DNA of 64,000 nucleotides, from assembly GCF_036186745.1 (NCBI RefSeq), contig NZ_CP108086.1:1922001-1986000 (forward strand). The letters are read 5' to 3'. The position numbers and the translations under genes are program-made. This DNA is from Microbispora hainanensis. GTDB lineage: Bacteria > Actinomycetota > Actinomycetes > Streptosporangiales > Streptosporangiaceae. The notes under the pieces are model-generated. The model searched no databases, had not been told where the DNA came from, and saw only the letters and a list, made by a program, of their open reading frames with translations. Shown piece by piece: positions 52,199 through 59,222 of the stretch; position 1 is the first letter of the stretch, and each line of letters begins with the position of its first letter.

Positions 52199-52846
52199 CT
52201 ACGGGTCGCCGGAAACGGGCGCCAGCCACAGCCCGACGAGCGCGTCGATCAGTCCGGTCGCCGTGTCGTTCCAGCTCGGCCGCGGCGTGGACGCGCCTTT
52301 GGCGAGAGCGCGCTCGCGTTCGGCGCACACGTGTGTGATCAGATGCCACGCCATGTCGCCGCGCTCCGCCCGGACGCCGGCGGGCAGCTCGGGCAGGCAG
52401 CGGTGGAACCCGGCCATCACCTTGCGCAGTGAGCCCTGCGTCTCCTCGGCGATGATCGCGCGCAGCGAGGGATCGGTCACCACTTGGGCGATGAAGCGGG
52501 CACACCAGGTCGGAGTGCCCTGGGCGGCCAGATGCTCGGTGACCGGGCGGACCAGGCAGGCCACCCAGTCGCGTACGTCGGCGGAGTCGCCGATGCCGGC
52601 CAGCATCCGCTCGCGTATCCGGTCGACCGGCTCGGCGTGCCTGCGGGCGATCGCGCGCACGAGATCGGCCTTGGTGCCGAAGTGGTAGCCGACCGCGGCG
52701 TTGTTGCCCTGCCCCGCCGCCTCGCTGACCTGGCGGTTGGACACGGCGGACACGCCGTGCTCCGCGAACAGCCGCTCCGCCGCCGACAGGATCCGCTCAC
52801 GGGTCGCACCGACCCGTTCGGCTCGCACCTTCCCGGCCATCCTCAC
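52199..52846 (-). CDS. TetR-family regulator (215 aa)
   Basis: The GTG start at 52846 or ATG at 52840 are equally possible. The N-terminal HTH is typical: TRERILSAAERLFAEHGVSAVSNRQVSEAAGQGNNAAVGYHFGTKADLVRAIARRHAE, including NxAAVGYHFG. The C-terminal part is a ligand domain with WCARFIAQVVTDPSLR. It converges with the membrane-protein gene, leaving 2 bp between stops. Target unknown. Its start lies within three copies of CGGCCATCCT (52834-52872). Confidence 0.9.
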   Translation of the reverse strand: MRMAGKVRAERVGATRERILSAAERLFAEHGVSAVSNRQVSEAAGQGNNAAVGYHFGTKADLVRAIARRHAEPVDRIRERMLAGIGDSADVRDWVACLVRPVTEHLAAQGTPTWCARFIAQVVTDPSLRAIIAEETQGSLRKVMAGFHRCLPELPAGVRAERGDMAWHLITHVCAERERALAKGASTPRPSWNDTATGLIDALVGLWLAPVSGDP

Positions 52847-52970
52847 CCGGCCATCCTGGACACGGCCATCCTCACCACCGCACCGGAACCGCTGCGCGGT
52901 TCACCGAACGAAAGGCCACCCGGCCCGGTGCAAGTTCATCCATGCCGGCGAGGTAAGTCAAGCAGTTGAA

Positions 52971-53489
52971 TTAAAACGCCTCGCGGCGCTCGCGAGCACG
53001 GGTGGCCAGCGTCACGGGTACGGCGTGGCCCAGCACGCCGACGCCCCAGCCCAGGACGGGCCAGATCGGCCACGGATACCAGGAGCCGGTCGACCGGCCG
53101 ACGACGAGCCAGACGGCCACCATGAGGAGCGACGTGCCGGCATAGACGCCGGCGTGGATGCGCACCCCGAGCCTGGCCGCCCTGGCCTTCCGGGCCGGGC
53201 CGCGCGCCCGGTCCCTCGACGTACGCAGCCGGGGCGGCAGGTCGGCGAGGAGCGCGTCGAGCTCGGCGTGGTGCCGCGCGCGGGTGGCGAGGCCGAGGCG
53301 CTCGTCGAACTCCTCCTTGGTCAGATAGCCGGCGCCGTACGCGTCGGCGAGCAGCTCGACCGCGTGGTCGCGGTCCGCCGCGCCGGCCCGGGGAGAGGCG
53401 GCGGGTGTGGCAGCGGGGGCGGCGGGCCTGGAGCGCAGCGTGGTGCCGGAGTAGGTGGTCAAGGGAGCCTCCAGGGGTCGGGCGGGCAA
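52971..53489 (-). CDS. DUF1707 SHOCT-like domain and two-helix membrane protein (172 aa)
   Basis: The DUF1707 core AADRDHAVELLADAYGAGYLTKEEFDERLGLATRARHHAELDALLADLP is followed by a linker (RARGPARKARAARLG) and two hydrophobic segments (IHAGVYAGTSLLMVAVWLVVG; PWPIWPVLGWGVGVLGHAVPVTLA). This is the common actinobacterial DUF1707-2TM arrangement of unknown function. It lies divergent from the next TetR gene, so it may be that regulator's target. Confidence 0.85.
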   Translation of the reverse strand: MPARPLEAPLTTYSGTTLRSRPAAPAATPAASPRAGAADRDHAVELLADAYGAGYLTKEEFDERLGLATRARHHAELDALLADLPPRLRTSRDRARGPARKARAARLGVRIHAGVYAGTSLLMVAVWLVVGRSTGSWYPWPIWPVLGWGVGVLGHAVPVTLATRARERREAF

Positions 53490-53551
53490 TCACCGCGAAT
53501 GTCGATAACCGAAGCGTCGCACAGACGCACTAGCGAATGCAATACGCTACA

Positions 53552-53567
53552 GTTAACATGTGTAAAC
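53552..53567. promoter_or_regulatory. quasi-palindromic operator before tetR
   Basis: GTTAACATGTGTAAAC matches its own complement at 12 of 16 positions and lies 20 bp before the TetR start and 62 bp before the divergent DUF1707 gene. AATACGCTACAGTT just upstream could hold promoter elements. It suits autoregulation. Confidence 0.45.
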
Positions 53568-53587
53568 AAAAGAAGGGAGACAGGCCC

Positions 53588-54319
53588 ATGGAGGCGACCT
53601 CGACGACCGGTCCTTCACGACGTCAGAGGGTGCGCGACGCCACGCTGCGGGAGCTGATCTCGGTCAGCCGCGAGATCCTGACGACCCAGGGCGTCGAAGC
53701 GCTGACGATCCGGGCGGTCGCCCGGGAGATGGGGATGACCCCGCCCGGGGTCTACCGCTACTTCGACAGCCACCGCGCCCTCCTCGACGCGGTCATCCTG
53801 GCGATCCTGGACGAGCTCACCGAGTTCGTCGCCGCCGCCGTGGACGAGGTGGACGAGGCCGACACGGCGGGCAGGCTCGTGACCGCCAGCAGGGCGCTGC
53901 GGCGCTGGGGGGTCGAGCACCCCCGGGAGTTCCACCTCTCCCTGGTCGTCTCCCCGCCGGAGGAGGAGAACCCGACGGTCCGCCGGGCGCGAGGCCAGGT
54001 GGGCAGGCTGTTCGGCGAGATCTTCGCCGGAGTCTGGCGCGACTACGGCAACGCATCCCCCGCGGCCTGGCCCCGCGAGCCCCGGATCGAGCCGCTGGCC
54101 GAACGGCTCGTGCGGATCCTGGAGATCACGATGCCCTCCACGGCGGCCGCGGCCGCCTTCACCCGCTGCTGGATGCGGCTCTACGGCATGGTCTGCCTGG
54201 AGTCGCTCGGCCTCCCACGGATCGTCGGCGACGAGGAGGGCGACCTGTTCGAGGCGGAGCTGGCCGAGCTCTCACGGACGCTCGGCCTTCCCGAGGCCGC
54301 CCTGCGTACCGGCCGCTGA
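53588..54319 (+). CDS. TetR-family regulator with WHG-type C-terminal domain (243 aa)
   Basis: The start at ATG 53588 (MEATSTTGPSRRQRVRD) follows AGGGAGA; an upstream ATG in the same frame lies within the operator. HTH: TLRELISVSREILTTQGVEALTIRAVAREMGMTPPGVYRYFDSHRALLDAVILAIL. The C-terminal part (FTRCWMRLYGMVCLESLGLPRIVGDEEGDLFEAELAEL) matches the TetR_C WHG type. It is followed after 33 bp by a small membrane-protein gene that it may control. Confidence 0.9.
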   Translation: MEATSTTGPSRRQRVRDATLRELISVSREILTTQGVEALTIRAVAREMGMTPPGVYRYFDSHRALLDAVILAILDELTEFVAAAVDEVDEADTAGRLVTASRALRRWGVEHPREFHLSLVVSPPEEENPTVRRARGQVGRLFGEIFAGVWRDYGNASPAAWPREPRIEPLAERLVRILEITMPSTAAAAAFTRCWMRLYGMVCLESLGLPRIVGDEEGDLFEAELAELSRTLGLPEAALRTGR

Positions 54320-54352
54320 CGTCCATCCCACCCCCCACATCGAAGGAGAGCC

Positions 54353-54769
54353 ATGACCCCCCTGCAGCTCAGCCAGCCCACCCAGATGATCGCCGGCGCC
54401 GTCCTGCTGACCATCGTGACCATCGAGTTCGGCGGGTGGTTCCTCACCCGGATCGTCCGCGGCGCGGTGCCGATGACGCCCTTCCAGCAGGCCTTCGCCC
54501 GAGCCGGCCACGCGCACGCGGGGGTGCTGGTCATCCTCGGGCTGGTGGGCCTCCTCTTCGCCGACGCCACCGGTCTCGACGGTGCCGCCCTGTGGACCGC
54601 CCGGCTCGGCGTGCCGCTCGCGGCCGTGCTGATGTCCGCCGGATTCTTCCTGTCGTCCATCGGACGGGACGTGACCCGGCCCAACCGCCTGATCGTCCTG
54701 CTCTGGCTCGGCGCGCTCTGCCTGGCGGCGGGCGTGCTGACCCTCGGCGTCGGCCTGCTGACGAGCTGA
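54353..54769 (+). CDS. four-helix membrane protein of unknown function (138 aa)
   Basis: ATG 54353 has GAAGGAGAG upstream. Four hydrophobic stretches are seen (MIAGAVLLTIVTIEFGGWFLT; AHAGVLVILGLVGLLFAD; LGVPLAAVLMSAGFFLSSIG; LIVLLWLGALCLAAGVLTLGVGLL). A conserved-looking FARAGHAHAGVL segment, with two His in the second helix, may bind a metal or haem. Similar small proteins are common in actinobacteria. Probably cotranscribed with the upstream tetR gene. Confidence 0.75.
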   Translation: MTPLQLSQPTQMIAGAVLLTIVTIEFGGWFLTRIVRGAVPMTPFQQAFARAGHAHAGVLVILGLVGLLFADATGLDGAALWTARLGVPLAAVLMSAGFFLSSIGRDVTRPNRLIVLLWLGALCLAAGVLTLGVGLLTS

Positions 54770-55015
54770 CGGCCGTCCCCTCGGGGACTGCCTACTCTGA
54801 CGTCAGAGTAGGGTGAGGCTGGTCACATGGTTCTCCCGGCCGACGCGCCGCCGTCCCGCCGACGTCTCCTACGACGTCCCGTCCTCGCGCCCCGCGTCGT
54901 GACCGCCGGAAGGCCAGGTATCCGGGCGGCCTCGCCGCCCGCCGGGGCCCGCTCGCGTGGGAACGTCCTGCGCGGCGGGTCCGGCCACACGGGATCGCAC
55001 GTGGAGAGGAGGACG

Positions 55016-55243
55016 ATGTCCGTCTACCGCGTCAGGATGTACAGCGGGTTCCAGCGCACCCTCACCGCCGACCGGGTCGTCGTCAACGGCGACAACATCT
55101 GTTTCGAGCGGAGTAGGAACGGGTCCTGGGTGGCGGCGCTCCAGCTGCCGACGCAGCTGGTCACCCGGGTCCGCCGGAGGTGCGTCCAGCCGGACGGCAC
55201 GGTCACGTGGAACGTCGAGAAGCCGGAGCCCAGCACCTACTGA
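55016..55243 (+). CDS. small conserved-looking protein (75 aa)
   Basis: ATG 55016 lies 4 bp after GAGGAGG. The translation MSVYRVRMYSGFQRTLT...VVNGDNICFERSRNGSWVAALQLPTQLVTRVRRR is beta-rich and resembles short actinobacterial proteins of unknown function. There is no signal or membrane segment. The gap before it (54770-55015) shows no feature except a short ACTCTGACGTCAGAGT palindrome at 54793-54808. Confidence 0.6.
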   Translation: MSVYRVRMYSGFQRTLTADRVVVNGDNICFERSRNGSWVAALQLPTQLVTRVRRRCVQPDGTVTWNVEKPEPSTY

Positions 55244-55506
55244 TCGAGCTCCTGCTCCCAGATCATTGCTCCATAACCTTCCGTGAGAGTAGAGTCTGGC
55301 CCGCTTGCGGTGGGACTCCGCTTCGCCGCGTGCTCACCCATCGCAGGCGTCAACGCCACCGCACGGCCCGCCTGGCACCTTCCCCCTCGCCGGGCGCGCC
55401 GTCGCGGTGGGAACCGGCGTTGTTCTGCGAAACTCCACCCGTACGTAACGGTAGGCCGTGAGTGGCGACGTACCCGCGAGAGCTTTGACCGCGGGGGGTA
55501 GGAAAG

Positions 55507-55917
55507 GTGAGCGGAGCGATGCCTGAAGGTCTGGTGCAGATCGGCGAGGTCGCCGAGCGGCTCGGGCTGTCTTTGCGCACGATCCGCCATTACGAAGAGG
55601 TCGGCCTGGTCGTGCCCGCCCGCACGCAGGGCGGTTTCCGGCTCTACAGCGAGGAGGACGTGCAGCGCCTGGCGCTGATCCGGCGGATGAAGCCGCTGGC
55701 GTTCACGCTGGAGGAGATGCGCGACCTGCTGGAGATCACCGACCGGCTCGCGCGCGGCGACGACGATCCCGGCCTGGTCGCCCGGCTGCAGCTCTTCGAG
55801 CGGGCGGTCGCGGAACGCGCCGACAGGCTGCGCGAGCAGCTCGCGATGGCCAGGGAGTTCGCCGAGCAGCTCCGGCGTCAGCGGTTGAGCGCCCCGAAGC
55901 CGACGCCCGCGCACTGA
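55507..55917 (+). CDS. MerR-family regulator (136 aa)
   Basis: It starts at GTG 55507 after TAGGAAAG, or at ATG 55519. The HTH is VQIGEVAERLGLSLRTIRHYEEVGLVVPARTQGGFRLYSEEDVQRLALIRRMKPLAFTLEEMRDLLEI, followed by a dimerisation coiled coil (LFERAVAERADRLREQLAMAREFAEQLRRQRL). No metal-binding Cys is present, so it is not a mercury or copper type. No obvious target gene lies beside it. The preceding 263 bp hold no recognisable gene. Confidence 0.9.
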   Translation: MSGAMPEGLVQIGEVAERLGLSLRTIRHYEEVGLVVPARTQGGFRLYSEEDVQRLALIRRMKPLAFTLEEMRDLLEITDRLARGDDDPGLVARLQLFERAVAERADRLREQLAMAREFAEQLRRQRLSAPKPTPAH

Positions 55918-56172
55918 CCTTTCCCGTCTCCCGGCGGCCCCGGCCCGTCCCGCGGGCCCCGCGGGACCCGTACGGACCGGAGCCCGCACAGGCGTCCGGG
56001 TAATGGTTCGTTATGCGGATACCCGCCCTCGCCTTGGGGATAGCGACCATTCGTATGGCCTGCCTAATCTGCGATAAGTGACGCTCTTTCCGACCGTTTG
56101 ACGCACCGCGCATGGAAGGGCGGGGCGCTTCGCCACGGAAGGTGCCCGCTGGTGACCAAGGAGCACGACACG

Positions 56173-56613
56173 ATGAACTCGCAGACCATGGACCGCGCCG
56201 ACGTCCGTACGGACGAGTCGGTCCTCGACGAATACACGTGTCCGGTGCCGCACACTCCACAGGAGGTCGGCGCCGTACGACACCGCGCGCTCGGCGTGCT
56301 GACGGCCTGGGGGACGCCCGGGACCGCCGCGCAGGAGGCCGTGCTGGTGATCTCCGAGATGGTGACCAACGCCGTGCTCCACGCCCTGCCGCCGGCCGAA
56401 TTCCGGCTCCTCCGCTGCGCGGAGGGCGATCACGACATCATCCGGGTCGAGGTCACCGACGCCGGGGCGGCCCCGGTGTGGCCGGGTGCCGAGGCGGCCC
56501 CGGGCGAGTGCGGGCGCGGCGGCGTCGTCGTCGACGCCCTCGCCATCCGGCACGGCGCCCGGAGCGGGCCCTCCGGCACGATCACCTGGTGGGCGGACCT
56601 GCCGGCCCGCTGA
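56173..56613 (+). CDS. RsbW-like HATPase (anti-sigma factor type) (146 aa)
   Basis: ATG 56173 (MNSQTMDRADVRTDESVL) has AAGGAG 9 bp upstream. The HATPase_c core is seen as the N-box VLVISEMVTNAVLHALPP and the G1 box IRVEVTDAGAAPVWPG, then GRGGVVVDALAIRHGARSGPSGTITWW as G2 region. Such small ATPases are very common in actinomycetes and control sigma factors or act as partners of DUF397/XRE pairs; no partner is adjacent. Its 3' end overlaps the convergent AraC gene by 32 bp. Confidence 0.85.
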   Translation: MNSQTMDRADVRTDESVLDEYTCPVPHTPQEVGAVRHRALGVLTAWGTPGTAAQEAVLVISEMVTNAVLHALPPAEFRLLRCAEGDHDIIRVEVTDAGAAPVWPGAEAAPGECGRGGVVVDALAIRHGARSGPSGTITWWADLPAR

Positions 56614-57607
56614 GAACATCCCGCGTTCCGCGGCGCAGCGTCTCCGACGGGGACTCCCCGAAACGCCGGCGGTAGGCGAGCGCGAACCGCCCCAGATGGA
56701 CGAACCCCCAGCGATAGGCGACGTCGGTGACCGTGGTGGCGCCCGGATCCCCGACCATGAGCTCGGCCCGCACCCGGTCGAGGCGCACTTCCCGCAGGTA
56801 GCTCATGGGCGTCGTCTCCAGCTGACGCCGGAACCCCTCCTGAAGCGCCCGCGCGCCGACGCCCACCGCCTCGGCGATCTCCTCCACCGTGAGCGGTTCC
56901 GCCGCCCGCGCCTCGATCAGCTCGACGGCCCGTTCCACCGCCGTCGGTGCGACCCGGGGCTGGGCGCCCGACAGCGCCTCGCTGTAGTTGCTGGGCTGGG
57001 CCAGCAGCAGCTGGGTCATCAGCAGCCCCTCCAGCTGCCGGAGCGCGACGGGCTGCTCCAGCATGGCCCCGCCGGTTTCGGCCTCCCGTCTGAGCAGCTC
57101 GACGACCGAGAGCCATGACCGTACGGGCGGCCGGGTCAGGTCCATGCCGAGGGAGAAGGTGAGCGGCCTGCGCGGGGTGCGCCCCATGAGCCTGCCGAGG
57201 TGGGCTTCGAGCGCGGCGCGGTCGAAGCGGACGATCAGCGACTCGAGCCCGGAGGGCCACCGCATGCACATGGGCCGGGTCAGCGACAGCACCGAGGCGA
57301 GCTCGGGCGTCGCCACGATCCGCTCCCGGCCTTGCGACACCTCGGCGGCGCCGCTCAGCGGGATCTCGACGAGCAGATAGTCGTCCACCGGCTGCGGTGT
57401 GATCAGCACCTCCGTGCCGTAGCCGAGCGAATAGAGCCCGACTCCGTCGAACGCGACCCCGTTCAGGCGGGCGTCGAGCCGGATCTCCGGATCCACCGGG
57501 CGCAGTCCGTGGACGCCGAGGTCGTTCCCGACCAGTCTGCAGGCCTCGTCGACGTCGTGTGTGCGCAGCCGCAGGTGTGCGGCGAGTGGTAGCGACTGTT
57601 CGGCCAT
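56582..57607 (-). CDS. AraC-family regulator with AraC-binding-like N-terminal domain (341 aa)
   Basis: The start at ATG 57607 (MAEQSLPLAAHLRLRTHDVDEAC) has GGGGGAGG upstream. The N-terminal domain (PVDDYLLVEIPLSGAAEVSQGRERIVATPELASVLS) is of the AraC_binding_2 type. The C-terminal double HTH includes LTVEEIAEAVGVGARALQEGFRRQLETTPMSYLREVRLDRVRAELM and DVAYRWGFVHLGRFALAYRRRFGESPSETLRR. Target unknown. Confidence 0.9.
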   Translation of the reverse strand: MAEQSLPLAAHLRLRTHDVDEACRLVGNDLGVHGLRPVDPEIRLDARLNGVAFDGVGLYSLGYGTEVLITPQPVDDYLLVEIPLSGAAEVSQGRERIVATPELASVLSLTRPMCMRWPSGLESLIVRFDRAALEAHLGRLMGRTPRRPLTFSLGMDLTRPPVRSWLSVVELLRREAETGGAMLEQPVALRQLEGLLMTQLLLAQPSNYSEALSGAQPRVAPTAVERAVELIEARAAEPLTVEEIAEAVGVGARALQEGFRRQLETTPMSYLREVRLDRVRAELMVGDPGATTVTDVAYRWGFVHLGRFALAYRRRFGESPSETLRRGTRDVLSGPAGPPTR

Positions 57608-57767
57608 CTTCCGCCTCCCCCCGCGGCGCAGGCCCCCGTTCCCGCAGGTCGCGGGCACGATTCAAGCCTATGTGATCGGCTGGGACACGGCCGCGGTGCG
57701 GACCGCCAGGGCGCGCTCAGATCACCCGGAGGCCCGAATCACCCGGACCCTCAGATCAGCCGGATGC

Positions 57768-58085
57768 TCAGATCACGCGGCGGGAGACGATGCCGGTGCC
57801 GACGTCGTGGCCGCACCACAGGCGGAAGCGCTCTCCGGGGCGCAGATACAGGACCGCGTCGTCGTCGTTGGTCGCGATGGTCACCACGTGCAGGCGGTCA
57901 CCCGGGATCAGCGGCTCCTCGTCGTCCGACGTGATCGCCGCCTGGAAGGGATGGCTCGCTCCGCTGCCGTACTCCCCCGCGTCGGCGCAGATCACCAGCG
58001 ACTGTGTGCGGGAGGGCAGTTCGTGCGGCAGGCCACCCTGGTCGGAGGGCAGGAGCGAGATGAGTGCCTTTGCCTGGACGGTCAT
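57768..58085 (-). CDS. hypothetical small beta-rich protein (105 aa)
   Basis: Start ATG 58085 (MTVQAKALISLLPSDQGGLPHEL). The sequence (RTQSLVICADAGEYGSG; DEEPLIPGDRLHVVTIATNDDDAVLYLRPGERFRLWCGHDVGTGIVSRRVI) suggests a small beta barrel like the C-terminal part of EF-Tu-type proteins. I do not recognise a named family. The promoter region carries four 14-bp repeats ending in a perfect LacI-like palindrome, so it is probably regulated. Imperfect GATCACCCGGA-like repeats follow the stop (57717-57781). Confidence 0.6.
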   Translation of the reverse strand: MTVQAKALISLLPSDQGGLPHELPSRTQSLVICADAGEYGSGASHPFQAAITSDDEEPLIPGDRLHVVTIATNDDDAVLYLRPGERFRLWCGHDVGTGIVSRRVI

Positions 58086-58112
58086 GGAGACCACCAACTT
58101 TCCCGCGTCAAT

Positions 58113-58168
58113 TGCACGGCATCATGTGCACGGCATCGTTTGCACCGCATCGTTTGCACTGTGCAACG
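58113..58168. repeat. four 14-bp tandem units ending in a TTGCAC-T-GTGCAA palindrome
   Basis: TGCAC starts at 58113, 58127, 58141 and 58155, exactly 14 bp apart (TGCACGGCATCATG, TGCACGGCATCGTT, TGCACCGCATCGTT, TGCACTGTGCAACG). The last unit forms TTGCACTGTGCAA (58154-58166), a perfect inverted repeat. It lies 28 bp before the small gene and just after the LacI gene end, and may be a regulator-binding array. Confidence 0.6.
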
Positions 58169-58196
58169 TTCGCTCCGGCCGATTGCTTCCCGGGGC

Positions 58197-59222
58197 TCAC
58201 CCTCCAGTGTGCGCCGCGGGTGCGGTCGAGCCGCGCACCACCAGCTCCGTCGCGAGCTCGACGTGATGCGACTCGACCTGCTCCCCGGCCGCCAGGCGCA
58301 GCGCCGTACGGACCGCGACGGCGCCCATCTCCCGCAGCGGCTGCCGCACGGTGGTCAGGGGCGGCGAGGCCATCCGGGCGATCTGCGTGTCGTCGAAGCC
58401 CACGATGCTGAGGTCATCGGGCACGCGCAGCCCCCGGGCCCGGGCCGCTTCGAGCACGCCCAGCGCGATGTCGTCGCAGCCCGCGAAGATCGCCGTGGGC
58501 GCCTCCGGCAGGTCGAGCAGGGCCGCCCCGCCCGTCACGCCGTCGTGGTAGTGGAAGGTTCCGGCCCGCGCGTACCCGGGCAGGACGGGCGCGCCCGCGG
58601 CCTCCATCGCGGCCCGATAGCCGTGCAGCCGGGCCTGGTTGCAGGCCGCGGTGGCCGGGCCGCCCAGATAGGCGACGCGCCGGTGACCGAGCGCGAGCAG
58701 GTGCTGCGTCGCGGCCATGCCACCGGCGAAGTTCGTCGAGCCGACGCTGGTCACCCGGGCCCTCGGCAGGTTCAGCGGGTCGATCACGACGAGGGGCAGC
58801 CGCGCCCGGGCCAGGGCGGTGAGCTGCACGGCGGTCAGCTCGCCGGTGACGGCGACCAGCGCCCGGCGTCCGGCCGCGACCAGGTCACGCGCCCACCCTC
58901 CCGTGCGGTCGGCGTCGCGCCGGATGCTCACCACCACGGCCACGTCGAGATCGGCCCCGGCCTGCACCGCGCCCTGGACGATCTCGGTGGAGTACGCGTT
59001 GAGGTCCGCGTCGAACTCCACCTCGATCGTGTCGGGCGCGGTATCGCCCCGGCGCTGCGGCGGCGCGATGTAGTTGTGCTGCGCCAGCAGCGACAGCACC
59101 AGGGAACGCGTCTCCGGCGCGACGTCGCTGCGGCCGTTGAGCACCTTCGACACGGTCGCGACCGACACCCCCGCCGAGGCCGCGACCGTGGCGAGTGTGG
59201 CCCGCCTACGACTGGGCGGCAT
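58197..59222 (-). CDS. LacI-family regulator of the GH3/ABC importer regulon (341 aa)
   Basis: It begins MPPSRRRATLATVAASAGVSVATVSKVLNGRSDVAPETRSLVLSLL, the standard LacI HTH and hinge. The periplasmic-binding-like ligand domain includes ALVAVTGELTAVQ, PLVVIDPLNLPRARVTSVGSTNFAGG, HRRVAYLGGPATAACNQARLHGYRAAM, and VGFDDTQIARMASPPLTTVRQPLREMGAVAV. Its start overlaps the GH3 gene by 17 bp, so both are in one transcript. The duplicated CGAAATGTTTCG palindromes upstream of GH3 and the importer are the probable binding sites. Confidence 0.92.
   Translation of the reverse strand: MPPSRRRATLATVAASAGVSVATVSKVLNGRSDVAPETRSLVLSLLAQHNYIAPPQRRGDTAPDTIEVEFDADLNAYSTEIVQGAVQAGADLDVAVVVSIRRDADRTGGWARDLVAAGRRALVAVTGELTAVQLTALARARLPLVVIDPLNLPRARVTSVGSTNFAGGMAATQHLLALGHRRVAYLGGPATAACNQARLHGYRAAMEAAGAPVLPGYARAGTFHYHDGVTGGAALLDLPEAPTAIFAGCDDIALGVLEAARARGLRVPDDLSIVGFDDTQIARMASPPLTTVRQPLREMGAVAVRTALRLAAGEQVESHHVELATELVVRGSTAPAAHTGG

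Noticed and set aside
51096..52505. A 469-codon minus-strand frame over the flippase-like membrane gene
   Set aside because: The plus-strand frame has membrane helices and the conserved PGGLG-E region; the antisense frame is Arg/Gly/Gln-rich without pattern.
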